Positions 53,673 through 61,820 of a DNA stretch of 64,000 bases are shown one piece after another. A model generated the notes under the pieces. The model ran no database searches. It was not told where the DNA came from and saw nothing but the letters and a program-made list of their open reading frames with translations. The position numbers and the translations under genes were made by a program. The stretch is from Cytophagales bacterium (GTDB lineage: Bacteria; Bacteroidota; Bacteroidia; Cytophagales; Flammeovirgaceae): contig JANWWC010000005.1 in NCBI GenBank assembly GCA_025056215.1, positions 1 to 64,000 of the forward strand, given 5' to 3'. Every line of letters starts with the position of its first letter. Position 1 is the stretch's first letter.

Positions 53673-55300
53673 ATGTATTTAGCGAGTTTGTTATTGATAA
53701 GTTCTTGTTTAAGAGCGCAAACAATTCCTAACTAAAGGAAAAAACTTTTGGGGTCGGGCCTTTTTACAGAATTATCAAGTTCTTACAAGTTCACCTTCCT
53801 AAAAGGTGCAAATCGTTTTACATGCTTCCTAGGATAAGAATACGCGTATTCAAATGAGCATTCCACAGTAGCCAGCAGATGAGTGTTTTTTAGAATTTGC
53901 TTGGTACTCGCCTTGCAAGCGATACGTTAGTATGCGACAATAAAAACCTTATTCCGTATTTACAAAAAGTGAATCTCCAAAGATGTTTGTTTGAGTTGAG
54001 CTATTAAAGTGTATAATCAATGTTTTTCTTCTAATTTAGTGAAAATGATTACTCTTATATTTCTGTGTGATTTTTTCTCCTTGCGGAAATTTTTCATCTA
54101 CAATTAGTCAGAAGGTTCGAGCTTGTCAGTGGTTTGCGCTTCTAACTGCTTTTTTATCTGATACGATTTGCTATAGAGATACGACTATTTTAATAACTAC
54201 TTTTAAAGCAATTCTTTTTTAGATAATTTTTAATCGAACAAATTTACAAGCTAACAGGCAATGAACTTTTTCTGTTGTTGTCTTTTTGCAGAGCAATTGC
54301 AGAACTTTAACAGGAGAGCGCTTGCGATTAGCAGGAAACCCTGTTAGAATTCTTACATATCAATGCTACGCAAGCAGATTGGTGTGAGTTTTGCGTCGGC
54401 GCTTCCTATTCAGGGGAATTGTACGGCTCCTTCTGAGCTTGATTGATTTCGTTCGACTTATTTCACAACTATAGCATTACGCGGACAACTTTTGATTTTT
54501 ATCCTAGTCTTTGTTTTACAAGCAAGAAGGTTTCAGTTTTTTTTAAATTCCTATTTCTTTGGAGGCTCGAACTTCCCTATATACAGTTTCGTTTTTCCAA
54601 TGTGTCAATGATAATTTTGGGGTTAGCAGAAAATTTTTGGGCCGTGAAAATTAGTTAAGAAAACCGTTTGTAAATACTCTTGGAAATCTCCCTCGAGTTT
54701 GTTTTTTTGGAGTATTTACTTACAAAAGCTTTTCCAGGCTTGTCCACTAAGTACCTGTGCAAGTAGCAGAGAGTTTGATAGGTTGTTTTGTGAGTGATTC
54801 AGGAGTATTCTACGTTTGTGAAAATTCTTCTTCAACTTACTAAATCAGGGGATACATCTGTTTGCGGTAATGAAACAGTTATGCGTTAAGCCTTTGCTTC
54901 AAAGCAAGGTTCCTATTTTGTTGGACGCTCTCTAGAATTGGAGATGAGGACACCTCTTTTTTAATGTTTACATACTACTATTGTTTACAAGACAAATGCT
55001 TTCTCACAAGTGCGCATCGAACAGCGAAAAAAATCAACTTTAAAATCTTTTCTTCAAATTGTTTAGGCGATAGTACGCAGCATATTCCTGCGTTAATTTG
55101 AAAAACGCTTTTCTGATACAATTCCTTTATTTTAGTATTTTGACCTTATGCTAAGCTTTCTACTTTTAAGGTAAGCAGTTTCTGTCAGACCTTCTTCTAC
55201 TACAGGATATCGTTAAAAATTCTGGTTTGCTTCAAGTTTTTGGCAATACTTTTTCTTCTGAATAAAACTTTAATCAGTTTTCTGACGATTAAGAATCATG
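53673..55300 (+). pseudogene. Decayed gene for a giant secreted surface (IgGFc-binding/Ig-like, gliding-type) protein
   Basis: No frame is open for more than ~70 codons, yet coding remnants are ordered as in Cytophagales surface proteins. An ATG at 53673 gives a complete signal peptide (MYLASLLLISSCLRAQTIPN), then a stop. In the next frame, 53734-53868 reads KGKNFWGRAFLQNYQ, a stop, KVQIVLHAS, a stop, DKNTRIQMSIPQ, a stop. This matches the KGKDFWxxFxQNY...S.KNTR..VSIPQ start of these proteins. Later pieces include SDTLVCDNKNL (~53916-53950), SDSGVFYV (54793-54816), DTSVCGNETV (54851-54880) and SSNCLGDSTQ (55051-55080), the Ig/PKD-module pattern. Frameshifts and nonsense codons separate them. 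The 3' end is undefined. Confidence 0.72.
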
Positions 55301-55317
55301 CATAGCCTATCAAAAAA

Positions 55318-55935
55318 TTAAACTTGGATAATAAGAATTTGGCGGATGGTATCTCCTAGTTTGAGTTGCGGTAAATATTTTAAATCTCGATTTAATACTT
55401 TTCCAAAGATAGTGTGATTCCCGTCTAAGCATTCAGGAATTTCGTTTCCTACGCACAAATAAAACTGAGAACTTACTCTATCGCGGATAGTATTTGCCAT
55501 GCCAATTGAGCCAAGTTCATGGTAGACCAAAGGTGTATTGCATAACTTAAAGTATTGCTTCGCAGATTCTACAAATTTATTAATTTTATTGTGTAGGCGA
55601 TTGCTCAGATAACCATCGAATTCAGAAGGAGTTTCGCCATGCCTAAGAGAAATTGGCTTTTCTTCTCTCAAAGCGTAATGCGATGAGCCTTGATACCTCG
55701 AAGATGCAGAAATTTCGTTTTTAATAAAATAACCTGCATCTCCTGTGCCATCATTATGCGGGCAACCACTCTGAATGAGAACGTTAGGAATATGCTTGAA
55801 AAACTTTAGCCCATTGTAAAATCCTTCTTTAGCTAAAAAACAAAAATTGTCTACTGTTTTAGGAGCAATTTCTTCAAACAGTTTTACATCGATACTAAAG
55901 TGAGCTAGTTCAATTCTTGCGAGTAATGCGCTCAT
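55318..55935 (-). CDS. Cyclophilin-type peptidyl-prolyl isomerase with an insertion
   Basis: A 205-residue cyclophilin-like protein, longer than the usual ~165. Family motifs are APKTVDNFCFLAKEGFYNGLKFFKHIPNVLIQSGCPHNDGTGDAGYFIKNE and, later, GSIGMANTIRDRVSSQFYLCV and LDGNHTIFGKVL. About 55 extra residues (roughly 80-135) separate these two halves. The catalytic FHRVIP motif reads FFKHIP, so the active-site Arg is a Lys and the preceding His is Phe; activity may be reduced. No signal peptide is seen. Its ATG overlaps the TGA of the small upstream gene (ATGA). Confidence 0.85.
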   Translation of the reverse strand: MSALLARIELAHFSIDVKLFEEIAPKTVDNFCFLAKEGFYNGLKFFKHIPNVLIQSGCPHNDGTGDAGYFIKNEISASSRYQGSSHYALREEKPISLRHGETPSEFDGYLSNRLHNKINKFVESAKQYFKLCNTPLVYHELGSIGMANTIRDRVSSQFYLCVGNEIPECLDGNHTIFGKVLNRDLKYLPQLKLGDTIRQILIIQV

Positions 55936-56117
55936 CTAGTTTTTGTGAAAAACATCAACACAGAGGAGACCACACCAAGTTGAAGTAGCTCAGAAATACC
56001 AAAACTTCTTAGAATAATCCAAATTACAACGCTTGATGCCATTACTGCTAAGTTCATATAGCTTCTACCGATAACAAAAGTGATTTGTTGTGCTCGTTCT
56101 TTTACTTTAGTTTGCAT
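55932..56117 (-). CDS. Small two-helix membrane protein (61 aa)
   Basis: A 61-residue protein. A basic start (MQTKVKERAQQITFVIG) precedes two hydrophobic segments (~22-39, NLAVMASSVVIWIILR, and ~43-57, LLQLGVVSSVLMFF) and a short basic end. Its stop and the cyclophilin start overlap as ATGA, which supports a real, translationally coupled gene. I do not recognise the family. Confidence 0.65.
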   Translation of the reverse strand: MQTKVKERAQQITFVIGRSYMNLAVMASSVVIWIILRSFGISELLQLGVVSSVLMFFTKTR

Positions 56118-56374
56118 TGAATTAAGAAATTTAGGTTTTATAATTGTACAAAATTAATAAAGTAGAAGTTTTTCCATGTTCAACTTTTAGGTTCTAGTAT
56201 AACGGAATTGTTCTTGGAATATTGCAATTTATAAAAATTTATACAAATAATGTTAAATAAAAAGGTTAATTTTTTTAAAATTATTTTGAGAGAGAGATTT
56301 GAAAGTAATTTTTAGACATACTTTCGTAGAGAAAGTATTTTCTATAAGACATTAAAAAGACGAGATTGTAAATT

Positions 56375-57463
56375 TTATTGATGAGGAAGAGGCGGTGGTA
56401 CGCTCGCAAAAATAGGAGTTAAATCAGGAACTTGATGAGCAGGAGTCCAGTTGCTCATTCCTTGTTTCCATACAAGTGTTTGTCCGTTAATGGTTCCTTG
56501 TTTTGCCATATTAGAAAGAACCTCGAGGGAGTAAGGTCCTGATTGTTGTCCGTGGAGCGCTACAAAAAACTGCACGGTAGGAGGGATAGGGGGAGGAGTA
56601 GGAGCTCCTTGCGGAGTAGAAAATTGTCCTGTTATTTGGTTAGCCATCATTTGTCCTACAGCAAATCCCATTCCCATTCCTGCAAATCCAGATGGATTTT
56701 GCGCTGCTTGTTCAATAGAGTTAGCTGCTTGAAACTGCGTGAATTGTTGGAGATTTCCTTGCATAAGGTTCATACTTGTTTTTTTGTCTAGAATAGCTTC
56801 CACTTCTTGCGGCAAGGAAATGTTCTCAACGAGTAACTTAGTAATTTCAAGTCCATACTGATTGAACTCAGGGCTTACAATTCTGCGCAAACTTTCGGAA
56901 ATATTGTCGTAGTGAGTCGCTAAGTCTAAAAGGGGGATTCGCTCACTGGCTACGACATCTGCAAATCGCGTGATGATGATATTTCGAAGTTGATTAGAAA
57001 TTTCTTCTACTGTAAAATGAGCATCTGTTGAAACGATTTCTTTCATTAAGGTTTCTGGCTCTATTACCTTAAAGGCGTAAGTCCCGAAGGCGCGCAATCG
57101 TATTGCGCCTAGTTCTGGGTCGCGCATCATAATAGGATTTTTGGTGCCCCATTTTTGGTCCGTAAAGTTTTTGGTATTCACAAAATACACTTCCGCTTTA
57201 AAAGGGCTATTAAAACCATATTTCCAGCCTTTTAGACTGCTTAAAATAGGAAGGTTAGCGGTATTAAGCGTATACATTCCGGGCTGAAAAACATCTGCAA
57301 TTTGTCCTTCATTTACGAAAACGGCCACTTGTCCTTGTCTTACGGTAAGTTTGGCGCCATTTTTAATTTCGTTATTATAGTGCTCGAATCTCCATACGAT
57401 TGTATCAGATGAATCATCAAGCCATTCGATAATATCAATAAATTGACTTCTGAACCAGCCCAT
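56375..57463 (-). CDS. SPFH-domain protein with C-terminal GYF_2 domain
   Basis: A 362-residue protein of the virion-core-like (YdjI/SPFH) type. The N-terminal ~240 residues form an SPFH/band-7-like domain (AKLTVRQGQVAVFVNEGQIADVFQPGMYTL, FVNTKNFTDQKWGTKNPI). A Gly/Met/Ala-rich linker (~250-300, SGFAGMGMGFAVGQMMANQ) and a Pro run follow. A GYF_2 domain (~305-355) has HGQQSGPYSLEVLSNMAKQG and LVWKQGMSNWTPA. Such proteins form large cytosolic or membrane-associated assemblies, role unclear. hslV is 15 nt upstream on the same strand. Confidence 0.88.
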   Translation of the reverse strand: MGWFRSQFIDIIEWLDDSSDTIVWRFEHYNNEIKNGAKLTVRQGQVAVFVNEGQIADVFQPGMYTLNTANLPILSSLKGWKYGFNSPFKAEVYFVNTKNFTDQKWGTKNPIMMRDPELGAIRLRAFGTYAFKVIEPETLMKEIVSTDAHFTVEEISNQLRNIIITRFADVVASERIPLLDLATHYDNISESLRRIVSPEFNQYGLEITKLLVENISLPQEVEAILDKKTSMNLMQGNLQQFTQFQAANSIEQAAQNPSGFAGMGMGFAVGQMMANQITGQFSTPQGAPTPPPIPPTVQFFVALHGQQSGPYSLEVLSNMAKQGTINGQTLVWKQGMSNWTPAHQVPDLTPIFASVPPPLPHQ

Positions 57464-57478
57464 ATGTTTAAATTAAAA

Positions 57479-58024
57479 TTAAGATGTTAAAACTTCGATA
57501 GTAAAATTATGATTGGTATAGATACAAATATCTGCTGCGATTTGCAAACTTTCGCGCACAATTTCTTGAGCAGAAAGATGAGATGCGTGTTTTTTAAGAG
57601 CAAGCGCAGCAGATTGCGCATACATGCCTCCTGAACCGATGGCTGCAATTTGTTGGTCTGGCTCTATTACATCGCCTGTGCCTGAGATAATCAGAATTTC
57701 TGAGCGATTTACTGCAATCATCATTGCTTCTAACCGTCTTAGGTAGCGATCAGTTCTCCAATCTTTTGCTAGTTCAATGGCGGCACGCTTCATATTGCCA
57801 CTGTAGGCACTTAGTTTTTCGTCGAACCTTTCTAATAAAGTGAAAGCATCAGCAGTAGAACCTGCAAAACCTACTAAAATATTTCCTGCTTGTAGCTTTC
57901 TAATTTTTTTGACATAGCTTTTTACTACTGTGTTACCCATAGTAGCTTGCCCGTCTGCACCGATGGCTACTTCGCCGTTGTGCATAACAGCACAGACTGT
58001 GGTTGCGTGAATTTTAGATTGCAT
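57479..58024 (-). CDS. hslV: HslV protease subunit (ClpQ)
   Basis: A 181-residue proteasome-beta-like threonine protease. After a short N-terminal peptide, [39 protein letters not shown] shows the nucleophilic Thr (residue 8) and the [10 protein letters not shown] signature. Processing of the seven leading residues would expose Thr. [17 protein letters not shown] and [20 protein letters not shown] are typical. HslV needs the HslU ATPase, whose gene is not in the window. It precedes the SPFH/GYF gene by 15 nt. Confidence 0.95.
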   Translation of the reverse strand: MQSKIHATTVCAVMHNGEVAIGADGQATMGNTVVKSYVKKIRKLQAGNILVGFAGSTADAFTLLERFDEKLSAYSGNMKRAAIELAKDWRTDRYLRRLEAMMIAVNRSEILIISGTGDVIEPDQQIAAIGSGGMYAQSAALALKKHASHLSAQEIVRESLQIAADICIYTNHNFTIEVLTS

Positions 58025-58124
58025 AACTAAGGATTAAACATAATAAAAAGTTTCGATTGTCTTCGTTGCTAAGGCAACACAAAGAAGCAAAACTTTTCAT
58101 AAAATTGTGAAAAATTTCATTTAA

Positions 58125-58610
58125 ATGAAGATAAAAGTATTATTTGTTTGCTTAGGAAATATTTGCCGCTCTCCATTAGCTGAAGGAATTTTTAAGCATA
58201 TGGTCAAACTTCGAAATCTCACCTCTTACATACAGGCAGATAGCGCAGGTACAGCAAGTTATCATATCGGAGAACCACCTTATTATCTTTCTTTGCAAGT
58301 AGCTGAAAATCATGGAATTAGATTAGAGCATCGAGCGCAGCAGCTCAAAAGGCAGCATCTTGATGAATATGACTACATTTTGGTGATGGATGAAATGAAT
58401 TTGCGAGATGTGCTCAGATTAGCAGGGAAAGCGTCTTACAAAGCTAAAATCATGAAAATGCGACAATTTGATGATCAGCAGTCCTCCCAAGATGTTGAAG
58501 ATCCTTACGGATATAAACTGCCTATTTTTGAGGCATGTTATCAGATTCTGCATGAATCGTGCGCTAATTTTCTTGATTATTTAATACAAAAACATTCTTT
58601 AGGGTCGTGA
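58125..58610 (+). CDS. Low-molecular-weight protein-tyrosine phosphatase
   Basis: A 161-residue LMW-PTP. The active-site P-loop is VCLGNICRSPLAEG (Cys9, Arg15), and VEDPYG supplies the general acid Asp near residue 126. These enzymes dephosphorylate protein tyrosine and sometimes act on polysaccharide tyrosine kinases. There is no tyrosine kinase nearby. Its stop (TGA) overlaps the GTG start of the lipid-kinase gene, so translation is coupled. Confidence 0.94.
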   Translation: MKIKVLFVCLGNICRSPLAEGIFKHMVKLRNLTSYIQADSAGTASYHIGEPPYYLSLQVAENHGIRLEHRAQQLKRQHLDEYDYILVMDEMNLRDVLRLAGKASYKAKIMKMRQFDDQQSSQDVEDPYGYKLPIFEACYQILHESCANFLDYLIQKHSLGS

Positions 58611-59479
58611 AAGAATTATTATTTATTGTTAATCCTGTTTCAGGGACGATTCAAAAAAAACAGATAGTCGAAAAAATAAAACGTTGGCTTCACAAAGTTC
58701 CTTTTGAGATTATATTTACACAATATCCAGGACATGCGACACAGATTGCTCAAAGAGCAGTAGAAAAAAAAATTTCTAAAATTGTAGCAGTAGGAGGAGA
58801 TGGAACTGTAAACGAAGTCGCTAGAGCACTTATTCATTCCTCTTCAACATTGGGCATTTTGCCTGTGGGTTCTGGAAACGGATTAGCCAGACATCTTAAA
58901 ATCCCTATGAAACTTCAAGGCGCTTTGAACCTAATATTACACGGCAAACCCGTTTCCATTGATGTAGGATATGTAAACGAGCGACCCTTTTTTTGTACTT
59001 CAGGTTTAGGCTTCGATGCATTAGTGAGTTATTACTTCGATAAAGCTACCTCAAGAGGTTTGTTGAATTATGCTAAAATTACGGTGCGAGAATATTTAAA
59101 AGCCAAAGAAACAACCTTTCAAGTGCATGAAAATGGTGTAACCTATACCTTAGAAGCATTGATGCTTACATTTGCGAATGCTTCTCAATATGGAAATAAC
59201 GTTTATATTTCTCCAAAAGCGAATATTTCAGATGGATTTCTGGATTTTTGTTGCTTCAAGAAAGCGAATTTTTGGCAAATTCCTTCTGTAGTATGGGATA
59301 CGGTGAATAAAACGATTCATCAAAATCCACTGCTTCGTATTCAACAAGTGAAGCAAGTTTCTGTCGAAACGCCTAAAGAAACTTTTGTTCACATTGACGG
59401 AGATTATATTAATCTCAATACCTGTCAGTATAATTATAGAGTTCAGCCTTGTGGTTTGCAAGTAATTGCTGGTAGCTAA
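58607..59479 (+). CDS. Diacylglycerol-kinase-family lipid kinase (YegS/DgkB-like)
   Basis: A 290-residue kinase with the DAGK catalytic domain. LFIVNPVSG at the start, the nucleotide-binding VAVGGDGTVNEVARAL (GGDGT), LGILPVGSGNGLARHL and FFCTSGLGFDALVSYYFDK are all conserved. It phosphorylates a lipid such as diacylglycerol, or a related alcohol. The GTG start at 58607 overlaps the phosphatase stop; no ATG fits the conserved N-terminus. The TSUP gene follows 14 nt later. Confidence 0.92.
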   Translation: MKELLFIVNPVSGTIQKKQIVEKIKRWLHKVPFEIIFTQYPGHATQIAQRAVEKKISKIVAVGGDGTVNEVARALIHSSSTLGILPVGSGNGLARHLKIPMKLQGALNLILHGKPVSIDVGYVNERPFFCTSGLGFDALVSYYFDKATSRGLLNYAKITVREYLKAKETTFQVHENGVTYTLEALMLTFANASQYGNNVYISPKANISDGFLDFCCFKKANFWQIPSVVWDTVNKTIHQNPLLRIQQVKQVSVETPKETFVHIDGDYINLNTCQYNYRVQPCGLQVIAGS

Positions 59480-59493
59480 AATTAAGGTGATTA

Positions 59494-60222
59494 ATGGGAA
59501 TCGAAAAATTAATCATATTGTTTATAAGCTCTTATGCAGCTGCTACCATCTCAGGGGCTGCAGGATTTGGAGGCGCTTTAGTATTGCTTCCGATTCTTAC
59601 TTATTTTATAGATGTCAAGACAGTAGTTCCTATCCTTACTATCGGACAACTGTTTGGAAATGCTTCACGTGTTTGGTTAGGGCGCAAAGAACTTGCCCGG
59701 GAACCTATTTTTTTATTTTTACTAACGGCTATTCCTTGCGCAATAGTAGGGAGTTATCTTTTAGTAGACATTCAAGTGAGATTTATTAAAGTAGGAATCG
59801 GAATTTTTCTTTGGGCATTGGTTCTTTATCGGAGATTATATTCTCAAAAAAGCATTTCTTCTCCAGGAATGTTGATAATGTTGATAGGAGGAGGTATTAC
59901 AGGTTTTTTATCGGGGATTGCAGGAAGTGCGGGACCCATCGGAGCTGCATTTTTTTTGAGTCTCCCCCTTTCACCTACTGCTTACGTTGCTAGCGAAGCA
60001 TTCACAGCGTTTGTTATCCATGTAATGAAAATAGTTGTCTATCAAAAATACCTTCTTATTCGGGCAGAGGAACTGTCTTACGGAGTTTTTATCGGATTAG
60101 CAATGATAGGAGGGAGTTGGACAGGTAAGAGAATTATCGAAAAAATTAGCAAAAAAAATTTTACCACGCTTGTAGAGATTTTGCTAGTAGTTTCTGGAAT
60201 TCAAATGGTTTTGACTGCTTAA
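59494..60222 (+). CDS. TSUP (TauE/SafE) family permease
   Basis: A 242-residue inner-membrane transporter with about seven or eight hydrophobic segments. The first half contains the glycine-rich TISGAAGFGGALVLLPIL and the second half GGGITGFLSGIAGSAGPIGAAFFLS, the internal repeat diagnostic of TauE/SafE (sulfite, taurine or related anion export). Its place in the phosphatase-lipid kinase transcript is probably co-transcription without clear function. It is convergent with sdhC through a shared terminator. Confidence 0.9.
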   Translation: MGIEKLIILFISSYAAATISGAAGFGGALVLLPILTYFIDVKTVVPILTIGQLFGNASRVWLGRKELAREPIFLFLLTAIPCAIVGSYLLVDIQVRFIKVGIGIFLWALVLYRRLYSQKSISSPGMLIMLIGGGITGFLSGIAGSAGPIGAAFFLSLPLSPTAYVASEAFTAFVIHVMKIVVYQKYLLIRAEELSYGVFIGLAMIGGSWTGKRIIEKISKKNFTTLVEILLVVSGIQMVLTA

Positions 60223-60226
60223 CGAT

Positions 60227-60257
60227 AAAGGCATCTAAACCATAATTAGATGCCTTT
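60227..60257 (+). terminator. Bidirectional terminator between TSUP and sdhC
   Basis: A perfect 11-bp stem, AAAGGCATCTA (60227-60237) and TAGATGCCTTT (60247-60257), has a 9-nt loop. Both arms end in T- or A-rich sequence, so it can serve the convergent genes on both strands. Confidence 0.85.
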
Positions 60258-60261
60258 CAGG

Positions 60262-60945
60262 TTATGCCATATGTTTCAAAAACATTACAACAGCTACTAC
60301 TGCAAAACCGGCAGGAAGAACAAACGCTAATATAGTTCCTAAGCCTTTGATGAGAGGATTATATTTTACATGGTTCAATCCTAATGTTTGGAACGCACTT
60401 TGGAAACCATGATTAAGGTGAAAACCTAATAAAACAAAAGCTATTAAATAAATCAAGGTATACCACCACTGTCCGAATACAGTAGCTGTTATTTTGTACA
60501 TGTCTTTATATTCTTTTCCATCGATAGTAACGGTGCTTACGTCTCCATAATGATACTCCCAGTAAAAGTTTTTTAGATGTAGCAGCAAAAATAAGAGCAC
60601 AGCGATGCCTGAAAGTCCCATGTTTTTAGAGAACCAACTCGCTTCCGATTTTGGGCTTATGGCATATTGGATAGGTCTTGCTTGTTGGTTGTAGCGAAGA
60701 AGGTAAATGCCTGTGTAAATATGAAGAGCAAACCCTACCACTAAGCCTATTTCTAATACGCGAATAAGAGGATTAGTAGACATGAAAGCAGAATACACAT
60801 TGAAAGTTGCGCCGTTGTCATCTTTCAGAAGATTTAAGTTCCCTGAGAGGTGTACAATGAGAAATGAAATAAGAAATAATCCTGATAGGGACATAATAAT
60901 TTTTCTTCCTAACGAACTTGTGAGGGCATCGATAAGCCATTTCAT
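60262..60945 (-). CDS. sdhC: Succinate dehydrogenase cytochrome b subunit
   Basis: A 227-residue membrane anchor of succinate dehydrogenase/fumarate reductase (b558, Bacteroidota type). Five hydrophobic helices carry heme-ligand-type histidines: LIVHLSGNLNLL, GFALHIYTGIYLLRYNQQARP, LLLLHLKNFYWEYHYG and LGFHLNHGFQSAFQTLG. The catalytic SdhA and SdhB genes are absent. Downstream the gene runs into the terminator at 60227, so it is a single-gene unit on this strand. Confidence 0.93.
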   Translation of the reverse strand: MKWLIDALTSSLGRKIIMSLSGLFLISFLIVHLSGNLNLLKDDNGATFNVYSAFMSTNPLIRVLEIGLVVGFALHIYTGIYLLRYNQQARPIQYAISPKSEASWFSKNMGLSGIAVLLFLLLHLKNFYWEYHYGDVSTVTIDGKEYKDMYKITATVFGQWWYTLIYLIAFVLLGFHLNHGFQSAFQTLGLNHVKYNPLIKGLGTILAFVLPAGFAVVAVVMFLKHMA

Positions 60946-61054
60946 AGTGTTTGATGTTTAGGTTTTTTGAGTAGTAAAATTTTGTAGTTCAAAACTAATG
61001 GCAAAAACGATTTGTTTACAACTCTGGCGCAAAATTTCCGCTCAAGAAGTATAT

Positions 61055-61555
61055 TTAAGAGGGAATGCTACTTTGTGGATGATATACTTTATAAAATTCA
61101 AGAGTAGAGGCGCTCACTTCTTGCCACTGAGCAACGTAAAAACGAAGTATTGCTACTGAAGCAGTTTGTAGTTGAATAGAGTTATCAGATGCTAAATATT
61201 GAGCTAATAAAGAAAGAAAAGGATTGTGCCCTACAATTGCTAGAGCATGAATTTTATTATCAGCGCAGCGTATTCTTTCTAAGAGTTGTACGTCGTTTTC
61301 TTCATATATTTCGGGGATAAGCTCTACCATGTTTGATTTTAAAAAAATTGAGGCAAATATCTGTGCCGTTTGTGCAGTACGTACTGCTGAGCTTGCCCAG
61401 ATCTTATCTATTTGAGGGTAGTTTACCTTTAACCACAAAGCGGCGTTACGCGCTTCTAAGATGCCTTTTTCTGTAAGTTTTCTGTCATAGTCTGCTTGTC
61501 GAGTTTGTTTTTCTTCGGCTTTCCCGTGCCTAAAAAGAATTAGCTGCTTACTCAT
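61055..61555 (-). CDS. sixA: SixA-type phosphohistidine phosphatase
   Basis: A 166-residue histidine phosphatase. The catalytic RHG motif is LILFRHGKAEEKQ at the start. DYDRKLTEKGILEARNAALWL and IWASSAVRTAQTAQIF (second Arg), then ALAIVGHNPFLSLL (His) complete the active site. SixA removes phosphate from phosphohistidine of phosphorelay or PTS proteins. The start at 61555 places RHG at the usual position; the frame runs much further upstream through the tRNA region but is not coding. Confidence 0.92.
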   Translation of the reverse strand: MSKQLILFRHGKAEEKQTRQADYDRKLTEKGILEARNAALWLKVNYPQIDKIWASSAVRTAQTAQIFASIFLKSNMVELIPEIYEENDVQLLERIRCADNKIHALAIVGHNPFLSLLAQYLASDNSIQLQTASVAILRFYVAQWQEVSASTLEFYKVYHPQSSIPS

Positions 61556-61635
61556 AAAAGAATGATTTGATAATAAAAGAAATTTTTGCTCATCGAAAGC
61601 GTTACGAAATTCAAGAAAAATGCGTACAAAAACAA

Positions 61636-61668
61636 AAAAACACATCTGCAAAACGCAAATGTGTTTTA
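61636..61668 (-). terminator. Terminator of the initiator tRNA
   Basis: On the minus strand AAAACACATTTGC pairs with GCAGATGTGTTTT around a short loop and is followed by T-rich sequence. It lies just downstream of tRNA-fMet and upstream of sixA. Confidence 0.75.
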
Positions 61669-61673
61669 CTTTG

Positions 61674-61746
<73 letters not shown>

Positions 61747-61820
61747 ATCATTTTTGCGCTGCAAAGTTAATATGAATTATTTGTGAATCCAAATTTTTTT
61801 TATGTTTTTTAACCTTATAC

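Noticed and set aside
54443-54658. 71-codon ORF within the decayed region
   Set aside because: It is a short residual open frame in the pseudogene, not a separate gene; no start context or signal.
56319-56339. 8-bp inverted repeat downstream of the SPFH gene
   Set aside because: The stem lacks a T-run on either strand, so it is not called as a terminator.
59466-59789. 107-codon plus-strand ORF overlapping the TSUP gene
   Set aside because: It is an alternative frame of the TSUP permease; the residues are not family-like.
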